NCBI GenBank assembly: GCA_025922755.1
Contig: JAICHE010000071.1
Location: 1-6,267 of the forward strand
DNA length: 6,267 nt
Direction: 5' to 3'
DNA from: Nitrososphaeraceae archaeon
GTDB lineage: Archaea; Thermoproteota; Nitrososphaeria; Nitrososphaerales; Nitrosopumilaceae
Below the pieces are notes generated by a model. The model was not told the DNA's origin. It did not search any database and worked only from the letters and a program-made list of their open reading frames with translations. Below, in pieces: positions 1 to 4,969 of this stretch. The position numbers were made by a program, and so were the translations under genes. Numbering within the stretch: the first letter of the stretch is position 1; the number at the start of each line of letters is the position of its first letter.

Positions 1-423
1 ATGGCAAAAGTATTTGGAACTATTTTAGTTCCCTATGATGATTCTCAAAATTCCAAAAGAGCTTTGGCAAAAGCATTTTCCTTGGCAGAGTTAACAGATG
101 CAACCATAACAGTGGTACAGGTGATCTCCTACCATAAGGCTATGGCCAAAATAGTTGAACCATATAAGAAATCCATAATTAATCATGTGAAAAAAAATTT
201 CAATGAAATAGAGAGGGATGCATCAAGAAGAGACATCATCCTCAAAGAGAAAATTCTTTATGGAAATCCTTCTGAAGAAATTTTGGATTTTATGAAAAAC
301 AAAAAATTCGATATGGTAATTATGGGGAGAAGGGGAGTTACAAAAATTACAGGCCCATCATTAGGAAGTGTTTCAAATGCACTAGTACAGAATTCAAAAA
401 TTCCTGTATTGGTGGTAACATGA
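1..423 (+). CDS. Universal stress protein, ATP-binding (UspA-like) type
   Basis: A 140-residue single-domain universal stress protein, the usual length for the family. The N-terminal strand TILVPYDDS (residues 7-15) carries the conserved Asp (D13/D14) that contacts the nucleotide base in ATP-binding members. The C-terminal phosphate loop is complete: G109-x2-G112-x9-G122-S123, the signature of ATP-binding rather than UspA-type non-binding members. The chain ends in the family's hydrophobic last strand (IPVLVV). Cytoplasmic; no signal or membrane segment. Family knowledge: these dimers bind ATP and often sit beside transporters, tuning them under stress. The next gene, 112 bp downstream on the same strand, is a cation:proton antiporter, so a regulatory link is plausible but inferred. 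The ATG is the first base of the window, so promoter and any upstream alternative start cannot be judged. Confidence 0.95.
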   Translation: MAKVFGTILVPYDDSQNSKRALAKAFSLAELTDATITVVQVISYHKAMAKIVEPYKKSIINHVKKNFNEIERDASRRDIILKEKILYGNPSEEILDFMKNKKFDMVIMGRRGVTKITGPSLGSVSNALVQNSKIPVLVVT

Positions 424-458
424 CATGGTCAATAAAAAATCTCAAAAATAGTGAGTAC

Positions 459-464
459 TTTTTT
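459..464 (+). terminator. T-tract terminator after the stress protein gene
   Basis: Six consecutive T residues lie 36 nt after the TGA stop, with no stable GC stem before them. Archaeal RNA polymerase terminates on bare T-tracts of this kind. The site would separate the stress protein transcript from the antiporter gene, although read-through is possible. Confidence 0.4.
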
Positions 465-500
465 ATGCCGACTTCAATTTATGGGCTCTACTATTCATAG

Positions 501-515
501 TTATTTTTTATTAAG
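501..515 (+). promoter_or_regulatory. TATA-like element for the antiporter gene
   Basis: The T/A-rich stretch TTATTTTTTATTAAG is centred about 27 nt before the ATG at 536. That is the spacing expected if transcription starts at or next to the start codon, giving a leaderless mRNA. No Shine-Dalgarno sequence lies immediately before the ATG, which fits. The box is a weak match to the archaeal consensus. Confidence 0.35.
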
Positions 516-535
516 TCAATAATTTCGTTAACAGT

Positions 536-1756
536 ATGGTTACAGAATTTGATGTAATACCAACAATTGTTGGAATACTCTTTTTGATTTTACCTGCTAT
601 GCTATTTGGTAGGATCTTTAAACATTTCAAAATTTCAGAAATTGTAGGGTTTGTTTTAGCTGGAGTACTTTTAGGACCTTTTGCACTAGGAGGCATAATC
701 CCCTTCTTTGAGAATCCCATAGTGGTTCTAAATGATGTAATGTTATCTCTTTGGCAGATTTCGGGAATTATTATTTTGTTCTCAGCTGGACTCCACTTTA
801 CATTTCATAATTTGATAAAAGCAGGGTACAAGTCTGCTGTGGTGGGAATCATGGGAGTTATAGTTCCGCTAGCCTCCGGGTATTATGTTTCTGTTCTGTT
901 TGGTTTTGATTGGATGGTGTCTGTGATTATCGGTGCAGCATTAAGTGCAACCAGTATCGTAGTTGCAGTAACAATTCTCGAGGAGATCAGAAAGGAGAAA
1001 TCAGAGGAAGGAAATATTTTGGTAAATGCTGCAGTTTTAGATGACATACTTGGATTAGCTGTACTTTCAGCCATAATTTCACTAATTGCTCTTCATTCAC
1101 TGCCAAGTGTTGAATCAATAGCTGTCACCATTGCAAAAGATATCGGTCTTTGGTTTTTAATTTTAATGGGGGCAGTGTTTTTGCTCCCCAAGATAGTTCA
1201 CAGTGTAGCTATGACAAAACCTTCCTCTTTGGAAGCAAGAGGGGCCAAAGAGGCAGCATCCCTGGGCTCGGCGTTTGGATTTGCAGCTATTGCTTCAACT
1301 GTAGGATTGAATCCCATTGTCGGTGCATTTGCTGCAGGGATGGGCCTTGCAGGATCAAAACTTGCAGGCCAGGTAAAGGAATTTGTCGGTAGGCTGAAGG
1401 TAATAGTAGAACCCTTATTTTTTGTGATTATCGGTGCCCATGTTAATCTTGTTCAAATCAATGAAATGAATTTAGTTTTCTTTATCGTAATTTTGGCTGT
1501 AGCCGTTTTTAGTAAAATTATCGGTTGTGGGGTGCCATCAATATTTATGCTAAAAAACAGATCCAAGGGATTGCGTATTGGGTATGGGATGGTTGGCAGA
1601 GGAGAAGTAGCATTTATCACGATTGGTGTCGGATTATCCGCTGGAGTATTTGATGCTGTAATTTATTCTACAATAGTTTTGGTTATTTTGGCAACCATAT
1701 TCATAACTCCTATCTTGCTTCAGAATTCATATAAAAAAGAATTACAAAGAAAATAA
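536..1756 (+). CDS. Cation:proton antiporter, CPA2 family (NapA/Kef-like), no TrkA domain
   Basis: A 406-residue integral membrane protein made almost entirely of hydrophobic helices (about 12-13). CPA2 hallmarks appear in order: GFVLAGVLLGP (38-48), a broken-helix segment GAALSATSIV (133-142), the ion-binding pair D169-D170 in NAAVLDDILGL, GAFAAGMGLAGS (263-274), FFVIIGAHVNL (295-305), K327 in FSKIIGCG, and GMVGRGEVAFI (351-361). A DD pair plus a lysine in the tenth-helix region is the pattern of electrogenic Na+/H+ antiporters such as Thermus NapA, whereas Kef-type K+ efflux proteins usually have QD. The protein ends soon after the last helix, so it lacks the cytoplasmic TrkA-N/RCK domain of Kef channels. 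Likely role: exchange of Na+ (or K+) for protons across the cytoplasmic membrane. Ion specificity cannot be settled from sequence. The stress protein upstream may be a partner. Confidence 0.93.
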   Translation: MVTEFDVIPTIVGILFLILPAMLFGRIFKHFKISEIVGFVLAGVLLGPFALGGIIPFFENPIVVLNDVMLSLWQISGIIILFSAGLHFTFHNLIKAGYKSAVVGIMGVIVPLASGYYVSVLFGFDWMVSVIIGAALSATSIVVAVTILEEIRKEKSEEGNILVNAAVLDDILGLAVLSAIISLIALHSLPSVESIAVTIAKDIGLWFLILMGAVFLLPKIVHSVAMTKPSSLEARGAKEAASLGSAFGFAAIASTVGLNPIVGAFAAGMGLAGSKLAGQVKEFVGRLKVIVEPLFFVIIGAHVNLVQINEMNLVFFIVILAVAVFSKIIGCGVPSIFMLKNRSKGLRIGYGMVGRGEVAFITIGVGLSAGVFDAVIYSTIVLVILATIFITPILLQNSYKKELQRK

Positions 1757-1762
1757 TTTCAA

Positions 1763-2392
1763 TCACTTGATTTTCAAACTTAAATCAAGTGGGATATTTG
1801 CGCTTCCAAATGGTTCATCTATTCTAAGAACATATTCCATTGAAGGATCATATTCGAAATTATCATAGTTTCCATATCCTTGGGCAGGTCCAAACAAAAT
1901 ATTGAAGAATTTTGACTGTCCAGCAGGAATTCCTACATTTCCAGCAGCAAAATCATGCGAAGAGTGTATGAATTCTTTCTCACCATTCCAAATATGATAG
2001 TTGCAAGAGGACGCACCACCGCAATGAAGCAATACGGTATCAGATGAACCAATATTTTCAGCCAACATTCTGATATTAACAACTGCAACCTGTCTGTCAG
2101 AGACTTCAACCTCTCCTCCTGAATAATAATATGCAATTGGCCCCACCACAAATACCTGTGATTTTTGCTTAAACTCTAATTTTTCAATTTCATTTTTAAT
2201 GGGATATTGGCATTCTGCAACTAATCGTGGGTTCTTCTCACCACTACACTTTTTCAATTTTTCATTTAAAATCCCTAGTTTTTCCTCAAAATTTACCTCT
2301 AATTCCTGAGGCTCAATAATATCATAATTTGGAGGGATGTAACTGTTAACAAACATGGCTGCAACAAAGGTTACAAATGTGATTAAAGCCAT
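1763..2392 (-). CDS. Membrane-anchored or secreted hypothetical protein with four cysteines
   Basis: A 209-residue protein counted from the first ATG; not recognised as a named family. It opens with a hydrophobic stretch (residues 2-17, ALITFVTFVAAMFVNS) that reads as a signal peptide or anchor, then an acidic helical part (about 25-76) with C49 and C61, then a strand-rich domain (78-209) rich in Gly, Asn and aromatics with C124 and C130 in HCGGASSC. Paired cysteines suggest disulfides or metal outside the cell. The ATG at 2392 sits 23 nt from a perfect AGGAGGT, which is too far. In-frame ATA at 2405-2407 is at normal spacing and would add (M)KKIH, giving the basic N-terminus this hydrophobic segment otherwise lacks (214 residues). 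The gene converges on the antiporter with 6 bp between stops. Function unknown; an extracytoplasmic location is inferred. Confidence 0.8.
   Translation of the reverse strand: MALITFVTFVAAMFVNSYIPPNYDIIEPQELEVNFEEKLGILNEKLKKCSGEKNPRLVAECQYPIKNEIEKLEFKQKSQVFVVGPIAYYYSGGEVEVSDRQVAVVNIRMLAENIGSSDTVLLHCGGASSCNYHIWNGEKEFIHSSHDFAAGNVGIPAGQSKFFNILFGPAQGYGNYDNFEYDPSMEYVLRIDEPFGSANIPLDLSLKIK
1764..1791. terminator. 10-bp perfect hairpin between convergent genes
   Basis: CACTTGATTT (1764-1773) and AAATCAAGTG (1782-1791) are perfect inverted repeats around an 8-nt loop. The hairpin starts 7 nt after the antiporter stop and covers the last codons and part of the TGA stop of the opposing gene. Leftward transcripts then enter a T-rich run (TTATTTTCTTTG), which may serve as their terminator. 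No T-tract follows on the plus strand, so for the antiporter transcript the hairpin is more likely a 3'-end stabiliser or processing structure. Confidence 0.5.
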
Positions 2393-2415
2393 ATGGATTT
2401 TTTTTATGATTTTTT

Positions 2416-2422
2416 ACCTCCT
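2416..2422 (-). promoter_or_regulatory. Perfect Shine-Dalgarno site that decides the start
   Basis: AGGAGGT on the minus strand is a full match to the anti-SD of archaeal 16S rRNA. An in-frame TAA begins at its last base (2414-2416), so translation must start downstream. The next in-frame codons are AAA, ATC (2408-2410), ATA (2405-2407), AAA, AAA, ATC, CAT and ATG (2390-2392). Only ATC and ATA are at usual spacing (5 and 8 nt); the ATG is 23 nt away. Confidence 0.7.
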
Positions 2423-2525
2423 GATTAATTTCAAATTTGAAAAAGAAAGAGTATCCATCTTTCTTTATCTTAATGAATGATCACTATACTAATTTGCCAA
2501 ATATAAGGAAGAAGTTATTTTTCTC

Positions 2526-2544
2526 AAAAAACAAATTCAAAAAA
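2526..2544 (-). terminator. Double T6 tract after the basic protein gene
   Basis: On the minus strand two T6 runs (2539-2544 and 2526-2531) follow the TGA at 2555 within 30 nt. This matches an archaeal oligo-T terminator for the 74-residue gene. Confidence 0.5.
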
Positions 2545-2554
2545 CTAGAGATTT

Positions 2555-2779
2555 TCAATAACGTGATTTTTTTACTGTTGCAATTTTCTTTTGTCCTCTT
2601 GGCGTCTCTGTTTTTGCCTTTGCTTTGGTAACCTTTCCTTCTTTTTTAGTAATTTTTCCGCTTCTTCGAGATGCCCTTGACATTTTTGCCCTCATTTTTT
2701 GTTGTTTTTCCTGTTCTTCTTTCTCCCCATCTGTTACTTTCCCTCTTACCATGTACTTAGGAACTTTTTCATTATACAT
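2555..2779 (-). CDS. Small, highly basic hypothetical protein
   Basis: A 74-residue protein with very high Lys/Arg content and no hydrophobic core. Residues 1-15 (MYNEKVPKYMVRGKV) look folded. Residues 18-36 are charged and probably helical (GEKEEQEKQQKMRAKMSRA). From about 38 the chain becomes a disordered Lys/Arg tail with repeated G-K-x-T-K and K-A-K steps. The composition resembles nucleic-acid-binding tails of ribosomal or chromatin proteins, but no family is recognised. An in-frame TAA precedes the ATG by one codon (TAA TTT ATG), so the start is firm unless the ATG at codon 10 is used. No Shine-Dalgarno site is visible. A double T6 tract lies downstream. A frame on the opposite strand (2437-2631) has the Leu/Phe-rich look of the complement of a Lys-rich gene, which supports the minus strand. 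Confidence 0.65.
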   Translation of the reverse strand: MYNEKVPKYMVRGKVTDGEKEEQEKQQKMRAKMSRASRRSGKITKKEGKVTKAKAKTETPRGQKKIATVKKSRY

Positions 2780-3008
2780 AAATTAGATCATAGATTCTAT
2801 GTCGGTTTACTCTTTCAAAAAAAAAATACTTTTTGTGGAGTATGACTCAGGATAATTGCAAGACTGCTCAATCCAGATTGCCTACATCTGGTATTGAATG
2901 TTCCAGTGGTATCTAAGATGTTACGAGAGGAAAAATAATCTCTAAACCCAATTGTGGTATCTTGGTTTTAGTTCGATACTTTCTACAACAAAACATTATC
3001 AAATATCA
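2780..3008. other. Non-coding spacer
   Basis: No convincing gene on either strand. The only intact small frame with an ATG of note is a 24-codon one at 2842-2916 (+) without recognisable features. The spacer holds the T10 run and a 5-bp repeat pair (GTATC...GATAC near 2967-2989) that does not form a tRNA cloverleaf. Confidence 0.5.
2817..2826 (-). terminator. T10 tract ending leftward transcripts from the 3009-3590 genes
   Basis: Ten A residues on the plus strand give a T10 run on the minus strand, between the 35-residue Cys/His gene and the basic protein gene. It is the longest homopolymer in the window and a good candidate terminator for the minus-strand transcript that begins near 3599. 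Confidence 0.4.
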
Positions 3009-3116
3009 TTAGATTAGTTTTCCTATTCTATGTATACAATGGTCATGATCTAACCTACAATTTGCGCAATGACAAAAATTGCATAATTCTTCTGGTTTTG
3101 TTTTGGGCAAGATCAT
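3009..3116 (-). CDS. Micro-protein with Cys/His zinc-binding pattern (35 aa)
   Basis: A 35-codon frame with an ATG start that length filters would miss. It reads ...EELCNFCHCANCRLDHDHC...: C12-x2-C15-x-C17-x2-C20-x6-C27, with H16, H24, H26 and H29. Five cysteines and four histidines in 18 residues is far from random and can bind one or two zinc (or iron/copper) ions. There is no signal peptide, so it is probably cytoplasmic. It follows the Trp-rich helical gene by 48 bp on the same strand, with no clear TATA box of its own, so it is probably the second gene of that transcript. No Shine-Dalgarno site is obvious. Not recognised as a named family; the metal-binding role is inferred from residue pattern only. 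Confidence 0.6.
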   Translation of the reverse strand: MILPKTKPEELCNFCHCANCRLDHDHCIHRIGKLI

Positions 3117-3164
3117 TTCCCAAAAATAATTCTGTCAAATTTTTTGAAAAATGTTTGAATTGTG

Positions 3165-3590
3165 TTACTCGATTGCTTTATCTTGTATATTCTTCCAATA
3201 TGTTTCTAACAAATTTAAAACTTCAACATATATCTTAAATTGTACATCAGTTATATTTTTCCATAATTCCTGGCACTCTTGCATTTCCATCTTTGCTTTT
3301 TCAAAATCAGATTCTCTTATTGCGATTGACCAGAATTGCAAGAAACGTGTGATGGGAATATTTGCATTTTGGTTTTTGTTTCCTCTCCACCCCTCTTCAA
3401 TTTTTTTCATGATTTCAAAGTTAGACTCTGTGGCCTTTTTCCAAACTAGCGATATGTTTATGGGAGATTCATCAAAAGTCGTGTGCCAAAATTCAAAGCT
3501 CTGCCTCATAGTTTCTACAAGGGGGTTCTTTGTTGTGAAAATCTTGGAATTAGATAAATCCTGATTTTTTTTAATGGATAAATTTGACAT
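3165..3590 (-). CDS. Trp-rich all-helical hypothetical protein
   Basis: A 141-residue soluble protein predicted to be almost all amphipathic helix, with no signal peptide or membrane segment. Numbering from the ATG, tryptophans fall at 35, 50, 68, 87, 110 and 132. Two stretches resemble each other: W50KKATESNFE and W87SIAIRESDFE, each followed by a charged helix ending in Trp, which suggests an internal repeat of W-x2-A-...-ES-x-FE. A GTG sits directly before the ATG (start at 3593), but ATG is preferred. A strong TATA box at 3622-3629 puts the transcript start about 9 nt upstream, giving a short leader. Helical, Trp-bearing, signal-less proteins of this size include phasin-like granule proteins, so a phasin/PhaE-like role is one guess with weak support. 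The plus-strand frame over the same region is its shadow. Confidence 0.75.
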   Translation of the reverse strand: MSNLSIKKNQDLSNSKIFTTKNPLVETMRQSFEFWHTTFDESPINISLVWKKATESNFEIMKKIEEGWRGNKNQNANIPITRFLQFWSIAIRESDFEKAKMEMQECQELWKNITDVQFKIYVEVLNLLETYWKNIQDKAIE

Positions 3591-3621
3591 CACTATCTAA
3601 GGCGATAATCTGTATTAAGTC

Positions 3622-3629
3622 TATATAAA
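3622..3629 (-). promoter_or_regulatory. TATA box of the 3165-3590 gene
   Basis: TTTATATA on the minus strand is a consensus archaeal TATA box centred 35 nt before the ATG at 3590. This predicts transcription from about 3599. The plus-strand reading (TATATAAAA) is equally TATA-like and could fire rightward from about 3652, so the element may be bidirectional. Confidence 0.65.
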
Positions 3630-3660
3630 ATCAAAATAGATTTTTCATTTTTTGATTTTA
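3626..3660. repeat. 11-bp perfect inverted repeat over the divergent promoter
   Basis: TAAAATCAAAA (3626-3636) and TTTTGATTTTA (3650-3660) are exact inverted repeats with a 13-nt spacer. The left arm overlaps the TATA box of the minus-strand gene, and the rest lies immediately upstream, where activators or repressors bind. It is a candidate operator for a dimeric regulator. The AT-rich background makes part of the match easier by chance. Confidence 0.5.
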
Positions 3661-3665
3661 CTCGT

Positions 3666-3755
3666 ATGATTATCGAAACAATTGTAGGGGCAGACACCAA
3701 ACTTGATTTATCTAAAAATCTCAAATGGACCCTTAAGTACCATGAAGGTGTATAG
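3666..3755 (+). CDS. 29-codon frame upstream of and in frame with a zinc finger
   Basis: ATG to TAG, beginning MIIETIVGADTKLDLSKNLK, followed by W and mixed residues. It starts about 14 nt after the transcript start predicted from the plus-strand TATA reading at 3622-3630. It is in the same frame as the zinc-finger frame at 3768 and is separated from it by a single TAG and four codons (TAT AGT AGA CCA). It could be a separate tiny protein, a leader peptide, or the front half of a 66-codon gene broken by an amber mutation. Coding status is uncertain. Confidence 0.25.
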   Translation: MIIETIVGADTKLDLSKNLKWTLKYHEGV

Positions 3756-3767
3756 TATAGTAGACCA

Positions 3768-3866
3768 ATGAATTTTAAAAATTGTATCCATTGTGGAAGA
3801 GAATTTCATAGCTTGTTTAACAAGTCTACTTGCTCTTCTATCTGTACAATGGAGATATCAAGTTAG
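3768..3866 (+). CDS. Treble-clef-like zinc-finger micro-protein (32 aa)
   Basis: A 32-codon frame from ATG to TAG. It reads NCIHCGREFHSLFNKSTCSSIC at residues 5-26 apart from spacing: C6-x2-C9-G10, F13, then C22-S23-x2-C26. The order CxxCGxxF...CSxxC is typical of small single-zinc treble-clef or ribbon fingers in bacteria and archaea, where the two cysteine pairs grip one zinc ion. There is no signal peptide. The promoter is unclear, although a TATA-like GATTTATCT lies about 60 nt upstream. The second micro-finger at 4767-4865 has the same length and motif order (NCxxCx[RK]E[FL]...C[ST]xxC), which supports both being real. Such fingers usually bind nucleic acid or protein partners; the role here is unknown. 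Confidence 0.5.
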   Translation: MNFKNCIHCGREFHSLFNKSTCSSICTMEISS

Positions 3867-3913
3867 ATTGACGTAAGGTATAAGTTGCAACATTTTTTGA
3901 GAATTCTACCCAG

Positions 3914-3923
3914 AATATAATAA
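3914..3923 (+). promoter_or_regulatory. TATA box of the 3945 gene
   Basis: AATATAATAA is centred 26-27 nt before the ATG at 3945, so transcription should start on or beside the ATG. AAGGA (3936-3940) could act as a weak Shine-Dalgarno site if a longer leader is made. Confidence 0.5.
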
Positions 3924-3944
3924 ACAAGAATTGGTAAGGATAGT

Positions 3945-4475
3945 ATGTATTTTAATTTAGAAAACATAGTCTTACAAATTTCTCAAAATATTGACCTATC
4001 ACTCATTGCAATAATAGTTAGTTCTGCAACGGCAACAATTCTTGCATCAATGGTAATTATCACATGGAAGAACATACATGAAAACACCAAGGCAACATAT
4101 TCTCAACTGTTACGTGGATTCCAAGAAGATTTAACAACTCGTCTAAACAAAAACTCTGTTCTTAAAACAACAGAAGATTGCGAACGATATGCAAATGACT
4201 ATCTAAACACAGTAGACGAAATTGCATTTTTGGACATTAATGGTAAAATTCCTCGTGGTATTGCTGAATATCTTGAAAGATTCTTTGCTTATGGTTTGAA
4301 CATAATTGATTGGTATGACCATTTAGTAGGCGAAGATTTTCTTAAAACTGCAAAGAAGAATTGGCCAAACTATTTTCTTTTTTGTGAGAAACACAAAATA
4401 ACCATAAATCCTGAGGATAAATTACCAAAAATAATGTTAGACTATAACAAACTCCAGGAAAATGAATCACGATGA
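3945..4475 (+). CDS. Membrane-anchored hypothetical protein with cytoplasmic helical domain
   Basis: A 176-residue protein with one N-terminal transmembrane helix (about residues 18-41, LSLIAIIVSSATATILASMV...), then WKNIHENTKATY and a mainly helical soluble domain of about 130 residues. The basic residues after the helix favour the C-terminal domain facing the cytoplasm. Conserved-looking points are FQEDLTTRL (59-67), DCERYANDYLNTVDEIAFL (78-96), a helix with AEYLERFFAYG (107-117) and IDWYDHL (121-127), with cysteines at 79 and 147. The layout (one helix plus a small helical domain with ...EIAFL...) resembles short uncharacterised archaeal and bacterial membrane-tethered proteins; no function can be assigned. 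It has its own TATA box. It converges with the minus-strand gene at 4487, with 11 bp between stops. Confidence 0.8.
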   Translation: MYFNLENIVLQISQNIDLSLIAIIVSSATATILASMVIITWKNIHENTKATYSQLLRGFQEDLTTRLNKNSVLKTTEDCERYANDYLNTVDEIAFLDINGKIPRGIAEYLERFFAYGLNIIDWYDHLVGEDFLKTAKKNWPNYFLFCEKHKITINPEDKLPKIMLDYNKLQENESR

Positions 4476-4486
4476 AAAGTAAATAA

Positions 4487-4807
4487 TTATTCTATAAATT
4501 TATCAATTAATTCTCTATGCTTTAAGGTGATTTTTCCAAACTCTGCAAAATCTTCAGCTGTGGGAAACTTCGATCTCATGGCGTACTGATTTACAAAAAC
4601 TAACACTGCACTCCCTACAATAAGATTGTAGAATGCATCATTAGGATTTTTTGAATAAGGAAACGCACATTTTATGAACGGTAAATAGGCTTTGCATTGT
4701 GTAATCATTAAATCTATTTGCTCCTCAAGCAGATCTTGGATTTCTTTTGGTATTGTCACGATATTTCTATTGCGATCCTGGAATTGTAAAACTTTGTAAA
4801 CAATCAA
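4487..4807 (-). CDS. Hypothetical helical protein, start uncertain (90-106 aa)
   Basis: The frame is open from TGA near 4870 and has only a TTG (4807) as a far start, then GTG (4757-4759, giving 90 residues) and ATG (4706-4708, giving 73). Numbered from the TTG, residues 16-54 contain IVTIPKEIQDLLEEQIDLMI followed by TQCKAYLPFIKCAF. The rest is helical (NDAFYNLIVGSAVLVFVNQY and a charged C-terminal helix). It looks soluble, with C38 and C47. A zinc-finger micro-frame (4767-4865) overlaps the TTG-started N-terminus in another frame and ends 7 bp before the GTG. Either GTG is the true start and the two genes are tandem, or the two frames are one gene split by a frameshift. I list the longest form, but GTG seems at least as likely. 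No family recognised. Confidence 0.65.
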   Translation of the reverse strand: MIVYKVLQFQDRNRNIVTIPKEIQDLLEEQIDLMITQCKAYLPFIKCAFPYSKNPNDAFYNLIVGSAVLVFVNQYAMRSKFPTAEDFAEFGKITLKHRELIDKFIE

Positions 4808-4865
4808 AAGTACAAAACTCTTTTGTTTTGTTTTGAAGTTCTTTTTTACAAAACTTACAATTCAT
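4767..4865 (-). CDS. Second treble-clef-like zinc-finger micro-protein (32 aa)
   Basis: A 32-codon frame from ATG to TAG. The finger is MNCKFCKKELQNK... then EFCTFDC: C3-x2-C6-x11-C18-x3-C22. It aligns with the micro-finger at 3768 as NCxxCx[RK]E[FL], then C[ST]xxC, differing by one residue between the cysteine pairs. A TATA-like TTCTATAAT (about 4889-4898, minus strand) sits 26-30 nt before the ATG, so a leaderless transcript is possible. After C22 the frame continues LQSFTIPGSQ and stops. The hypothetical gene downstream overlaps it in another frame, so this finger may be the N-terminal domain of a gene interrupted by a frameshift. No function beyond probable zinc binding can be given. Confidence 0.5.
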   Translation of the reverse strand: MNCKFCKKELQNKTKEFCTFDCLQSFTIPGSQ

Positions 4866-4969
4866 CGTTCCAACCCAAAATATACAATCATTATAGAAAA
4901 TCCTATCAAAGTTGACAGCATTACAAGATATGATAAATTATCTTTTATTCTGTTTTTTGATTTTAACAA

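Noticed and set aside
511..1074. Minus-strand frames opposite the antiporter (511-720 and 883-1074)
   Set aside because: Antisense shadows of a gene with clear family motifs; no independent start signals.
1150..1392. Plus-strand 80-codon Cys/Gly-rich frame inside the antiporter gene
   Set aside because: It lies wholly within the antiporter coding region in another frame; its Cys-rich composition is a by-product of Gly/Ala-rich membrane codons.
1933..2151. Minus-strand 72-codon frame within the secreted hypothetical
   Set aside because: Alternative frame inside the longer gene that has a signal-like segment and Shine-Dalgarno site.
2437..2631. Plus-strand hydrophobic frame opposite the basic protein gene
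   Set aside because: Non-ATG start; the Leu/Phe-rich C-terminus is the complement of Lys-rich codons on the minus strand.
2842..2916. 24-codon plus-strand frame preceded by GGAG
   Set aside because: The GGAG is only 2 nt from the ATG, and nothing in the peptide is recognisable; chance cannot be excluded.
2960..2995. GTTCGATAC segment resembling a tRNA T-loop
   Set aside because: No matching acceptor, D or anticodon arms could be found around it.
3151..3564. Plus-strand 137-codon frame opposite the Trp-rich protein
   Set aside because: The minus strand has the TATA box, amphipathic helices and charged composition; the plus frame is Phe/Ser/Cys-rich antisense.
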